The notes beneath the pieces were generated by a model. That model saw nothing but the letters and a program-made list of their open reading frames with translations, had not been told where the DNA came from and did not search any database. 42,464 nucleotides of DNA from Prevotella sp. Its GTDB lineage: Bacteria; Bacteroidota; Bacteroidia; Bacteroidales; Bacteroidaceae. This document shows, piece by piece, positions 40,356-42,464 of the stretch. Numbering within the stretch: the first letter of the stretch is position 1; the number at the start of each line of letters is the position of its first letter. The DNA is taken from positions 1 through 42,464 of the forward strand of contig JAEEJK010000117.1 of NCBI GenBank assembly GCA_016281815.1. Direction: 5' to 3'. The translations under genes were made by a program, and so were the position numbers.

Positions 40356-42464
40356 ATGAAAAAACTTTTCACAACATTTCTGATGATGGGAGTTGCCCTA
40401 TGTGGCTGGGCAAACGTCACAGCAGAGTGTCCTCCGGGGTCAAAAACTGTTACCGTCAACTATACGGCAGACCCTAACAACTCCAACGAGCTACAAAATC
40501 TGAATTTAGATGATTTGATCAAGCCGCACATGCGCAATGGTGAGACATTGAAGATTACCGGTGACTGGGCCAACAAAGACCTTGCCACAATTGGCAAGAT
40601 TGTTGGCAAATTCAACAACAACGTTTACCTCGACCTGAGCGCATGTGAGAATATGGTGTCCATGATCAATTACACTGGCACAGGCGATCCTGATTGGACA
40701 AGCAACAATTTCACTTACTCTTACAGCAATGCTCCTGCTGAAGAGATAAATGTTACTAAAAAGAATTATTACTACTTTGATGAGGATTGTACAAAACCTT
40801 TGGAGAGTTGGGCTCAAAGCCAAGTGCAATCAAGAGATGGCAATTATTACTGGACAGGTTGGGATGGTACTTCCAATGGTGAACATCAGGTTTATCCTAA
40901 AACTATTTGGGGTTATTATAATAATCAGAATAGTTTTGTAGAAGTACCTACCAGCAGTGTCACTGTTAATCCCAATAATCCCGACCAAGGCACAGCTATG
41001 GTTCAGCCTTCTGGTGATCCTTTCTCATTAAGTGGAAGTAATTTCTCCAATAATGTAAGCAAGTTGAATGGCATCGCATTCCCTGACCATGCAAATTTCA
41101 CCGCCATCCCCGATAACGTGTTCGGTGAAAGCGGTGCTGCAAATCTTGCAAGCGCTACTGTCGGCAGCGATTTGGTGTGGATTGGCAAAGCAGCGTTTAA
41201 AAATTCACAATTGACCGAATTTGCTTTCCCAGCAGGTCTGAAGGTGATTGGCGGTGAGGCTTTCCATAGTGCACCATTGACTGCAATAAATCTTGGTGGT
41301 TGCACATCACTTGTGGCCATCAAATACGAGGCCTTCGAGGAGTGCGCAAGTGCAACAACAGTCACATTCCCTTCAGGAAGCACCTTTACATTCCTTGGCA
41401 ATGATGCTTTCAATAAGTCAGGTATCACCACTGTTGATATGGAAAATTGCACAGGCATCACAGAATTCCAAAGTAAAAATAATGATGGAAGTACTTACAA
41501 GACATTCGCAAGTTGTACTGCTCTTAAAACCATCATTCTCCCTCCATATCTGACAGCAGTACCTGATGATTCCGGTATGGGAGTATTCAATGCTAGCACG
41601 GCAGTTGAATCAGTGAGGTTCACAGGTTCTGCTGTTTATGTTGATTGCGTTCTCCAGAATCCGTGTACTATTGGAGACAAGGCTTTCAAGGAGAAACCAT
41701 CGCTTGCTACAGTTACTCTTTCCAATAATATCTCCTCGATTGGTATTGAGGCATTCCATTCTGCTGCCATTACTACAATAAGCATTCCCGCCTCTATGGA
41801 GGAACTTGCTAAACACAGTTTCTATGGCTGTACGCAGTTGACCACTGTCATCTTTGAGGCCTTTGACAAGAGTTGTGGAGATTGCGTTGGTGCCGCTACT
41901 AAAGTTGCTGGTGCTCAAGGCTCTGGTGGTCAAGGTCAAGGTGCATTCGAGGAGTGCCAGGCCATTACAGATGTTTACATCAACACCTTGGCAGAAATCC
42001 AATGCGACAACAATGCATTCGACCAGGATATCTCCTGGGGTGCAGGCGATGCAGGTGCCAATTTCGCCACCCTTCATTTCCCGAAGGAGAAGACTGAGCA
42101 TTATGCCAACCTCTCGCATTATCTGACAGACGAGATTGTTACCAACCCAGGCTTGTTCCATTCATGGTTGGAGGCTCATTATGATCAGGCCATCAATCCT
42201 CACAAGAATGGCTGGTATGAGTTCATCAATTCAGGCCCCAGTGCCCCTGAGGATGGTCCCGAATATCAATCCATCATTCTCCGCACATTCAGTGATTACG
42301 ATTATGCATATCTTGTTCCCCAAGGTCTCAGGGCTTACGTGGTCAACAAGGTCGAGCCAAATAATGACGGCAACTACGAAGTTACCTTGCAGCGCCTCAA
42401 TGTCATTCCCAAGCGTACTGGTGTCATCCTCTATGGACATCCCAATGGCAAGACTAAGGACGGT
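40356..42464 (+). CDS. BspA-type leucine-rich-repeat secreted protein, N-terminal part
   Basis: An open frame of 703 codons from the ATG at 40356 to the window edge, without a stop, so the gene is incomplete. Signal peptide: MKKLFTTFLMMGVALCGWAN. Residues about 28-230 are a unique Asn/Tyr/Trp-rich region. From about 240 to 560 come BspA-like repeats of the LRR_5 kind, for example LTEFAFPAGLKVIGGEAFHS, LVAIKYEAFEECASATTVTF, then IGDKAFKEKPSLATVTLSNN. After a Gly/Gln stretch (GAQGSGGQGQGAF) follows a region ending near IPKRTGVILYGHPNG, a segment I recall from large Prevotella secreted proteins. Such proteins usually act at the cell surface in adhesion; here the C-terminal sorting domain is out of view. 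Composition is more AT-rich than the housekeeping genes. The diverged recombinase upstream is transcribed away from it. Confidence 0.85.
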   Translation, partial: MKKLFTTFLMMGVALCGWANVTAECPPGSKTVTVNYTADPNNSNELQNLNLDDLIKPHMRNGETLKITGDWANKDLATIGKIVGKFNNNVYLDLSACENMVSMINYTGTGDPDWTSNNFTYSYSNAPAEEINVTKKNYYYFDEDCTKPLESWAQSQVQSRDGNYYWTGWDGTSNGEHQVYPKTIWGYYNNQNSFVEVPTSSVTVNPNNPDQGTAMVQPSGDPFSLSGSNFSNNVSKLNGIAFPDHANFTAIPDNVFGESGAANLASATVGSDLVWIGKAAFKNSQLTEFAFPAGLKVIGGEAFHSAPLTAINLGGCTSLVAIKYEAFEECASATTVTFPSGSTFTFLGNDAFNKSGITTVDMENCTGITEFQSKNNDGSTYKTFASCTALKTIILPPYLTAVPDDSGMGVFNASTAVESVRFTGSAVYVDCVLQNPCTIGDKAFKEKPSLATVTLSNNISSIGIEAFHSAAITTISIPASMEELAKHSFYGCTQLTTVIFEAFDKSCGDCVGAATKVAGAQGSGGQGQGAFEECQAITDVYINTLAEIQCDNNAFDQDISWGAGDAGANFATLHFPKEKTEHYANLSHYLTDEIVTNPGLFHSWLEAHYDQAINPHKNGWYEFINSGPSAPEDGPEYQSIILRTFSDYDYAYLVPQGLRAYVVNKVEPNNDGNYEVTLQRLNVIPKRTGVILYGHPNGKTKDG

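Noticed and set aside
38472..42464. Prophage or integrative element carried by the recombinase
   Set aside because: No structural, replication or mobilisation genes, no tRNA gene and no flanking attachment repeats are visible in the window.

Overview
The window looks like chromosome of a Bacteroidales bacterium, most likely Prevotella/Segatella or a close relative. The clues are promoters of the Bacteroidetes form TTTG-N19-21-TAnnTTTG, start codons without strong Shine-Dalgarno sequences, many lipobox lipoproteins, family-restricted genes (DUF3098, DUF1599, a BT_3928-type DoxX protein, DUF4840, DUF5715), a dockerin-type secreted protein and a BspA-type leucine-rich-repeat surface protein. All assignments come from reading the sequence; no database search was made.

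Layout. 1-480: start of an M56/BlaR1-like sensor and its BlaI-family repressor (minus strand), with a tandem operator over the promoter. 1120-6000: the most unusual locus, two tandem paralogous genes that each fuse an ECF-type sigma-70 factor, one inner-membrane helix, a Pro/Ser/Thr-rich linker and an outer-membrane beta-barrel; a small lipoprotein gene lies upstream of each, and a lipoprotein serpin (6050-7393) precedes the set. 7800-8300: luxS. 8656-13039: a tight minus-strand operon ftsX-DUF3098-uppP-truB-queA-folK. 13348-19933: a radical SAM gene and a 1,923-residue DUF4011/superfamily-1 helicase/Vsr-like nuclease/DUF3320 protein that resembles candidate single-gene phage-defence proteins. 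20062-26801: a tripartite RND efflux operon (adaptor, pump, outer-membrane factor) with an lpxA-family gene at its end. 27218-34699: housekeeping genes (CCA-adding enzyme, DUF1599, DoxX-like protein, tpiA, SPOR protein, folE, DUF4840 lipoprotein, xth). 34726-37395: three envelope genes (TonB-C protein, M15-like peptidase lipoprotein, lipocalin-like lipoprotein). 38044-42464: a small stand-alone dockerin protein, a diverged tyrosine recombinase and the 5' part of a BspA-like surface protein that runs off the window.

How the parts fit. Much of the window concerns the envelope: sensing (M56/BlaI, sigma-barrel fusions), protease control (serpin, a BsuPI-like lipoprotein), lipid carrier recycling (UppP), division (FtsX, SPOR), lipid A (LpxA), efflux and surface display. 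Intergenic DNA is rich in small palindromic elements in several families (CCCCCTCTAA hairpins, ACACAGAG repeats, GGAGTGTAG/CTCC elements, short GGATTT palindromes), many placed where terminators would be expected.

The best candidate for an undescribed system is the duplicated sigma factor-TM-beta-barrel locus. A polypeptide of this layout could in principle connect the outer membrane directly to promoter choice.
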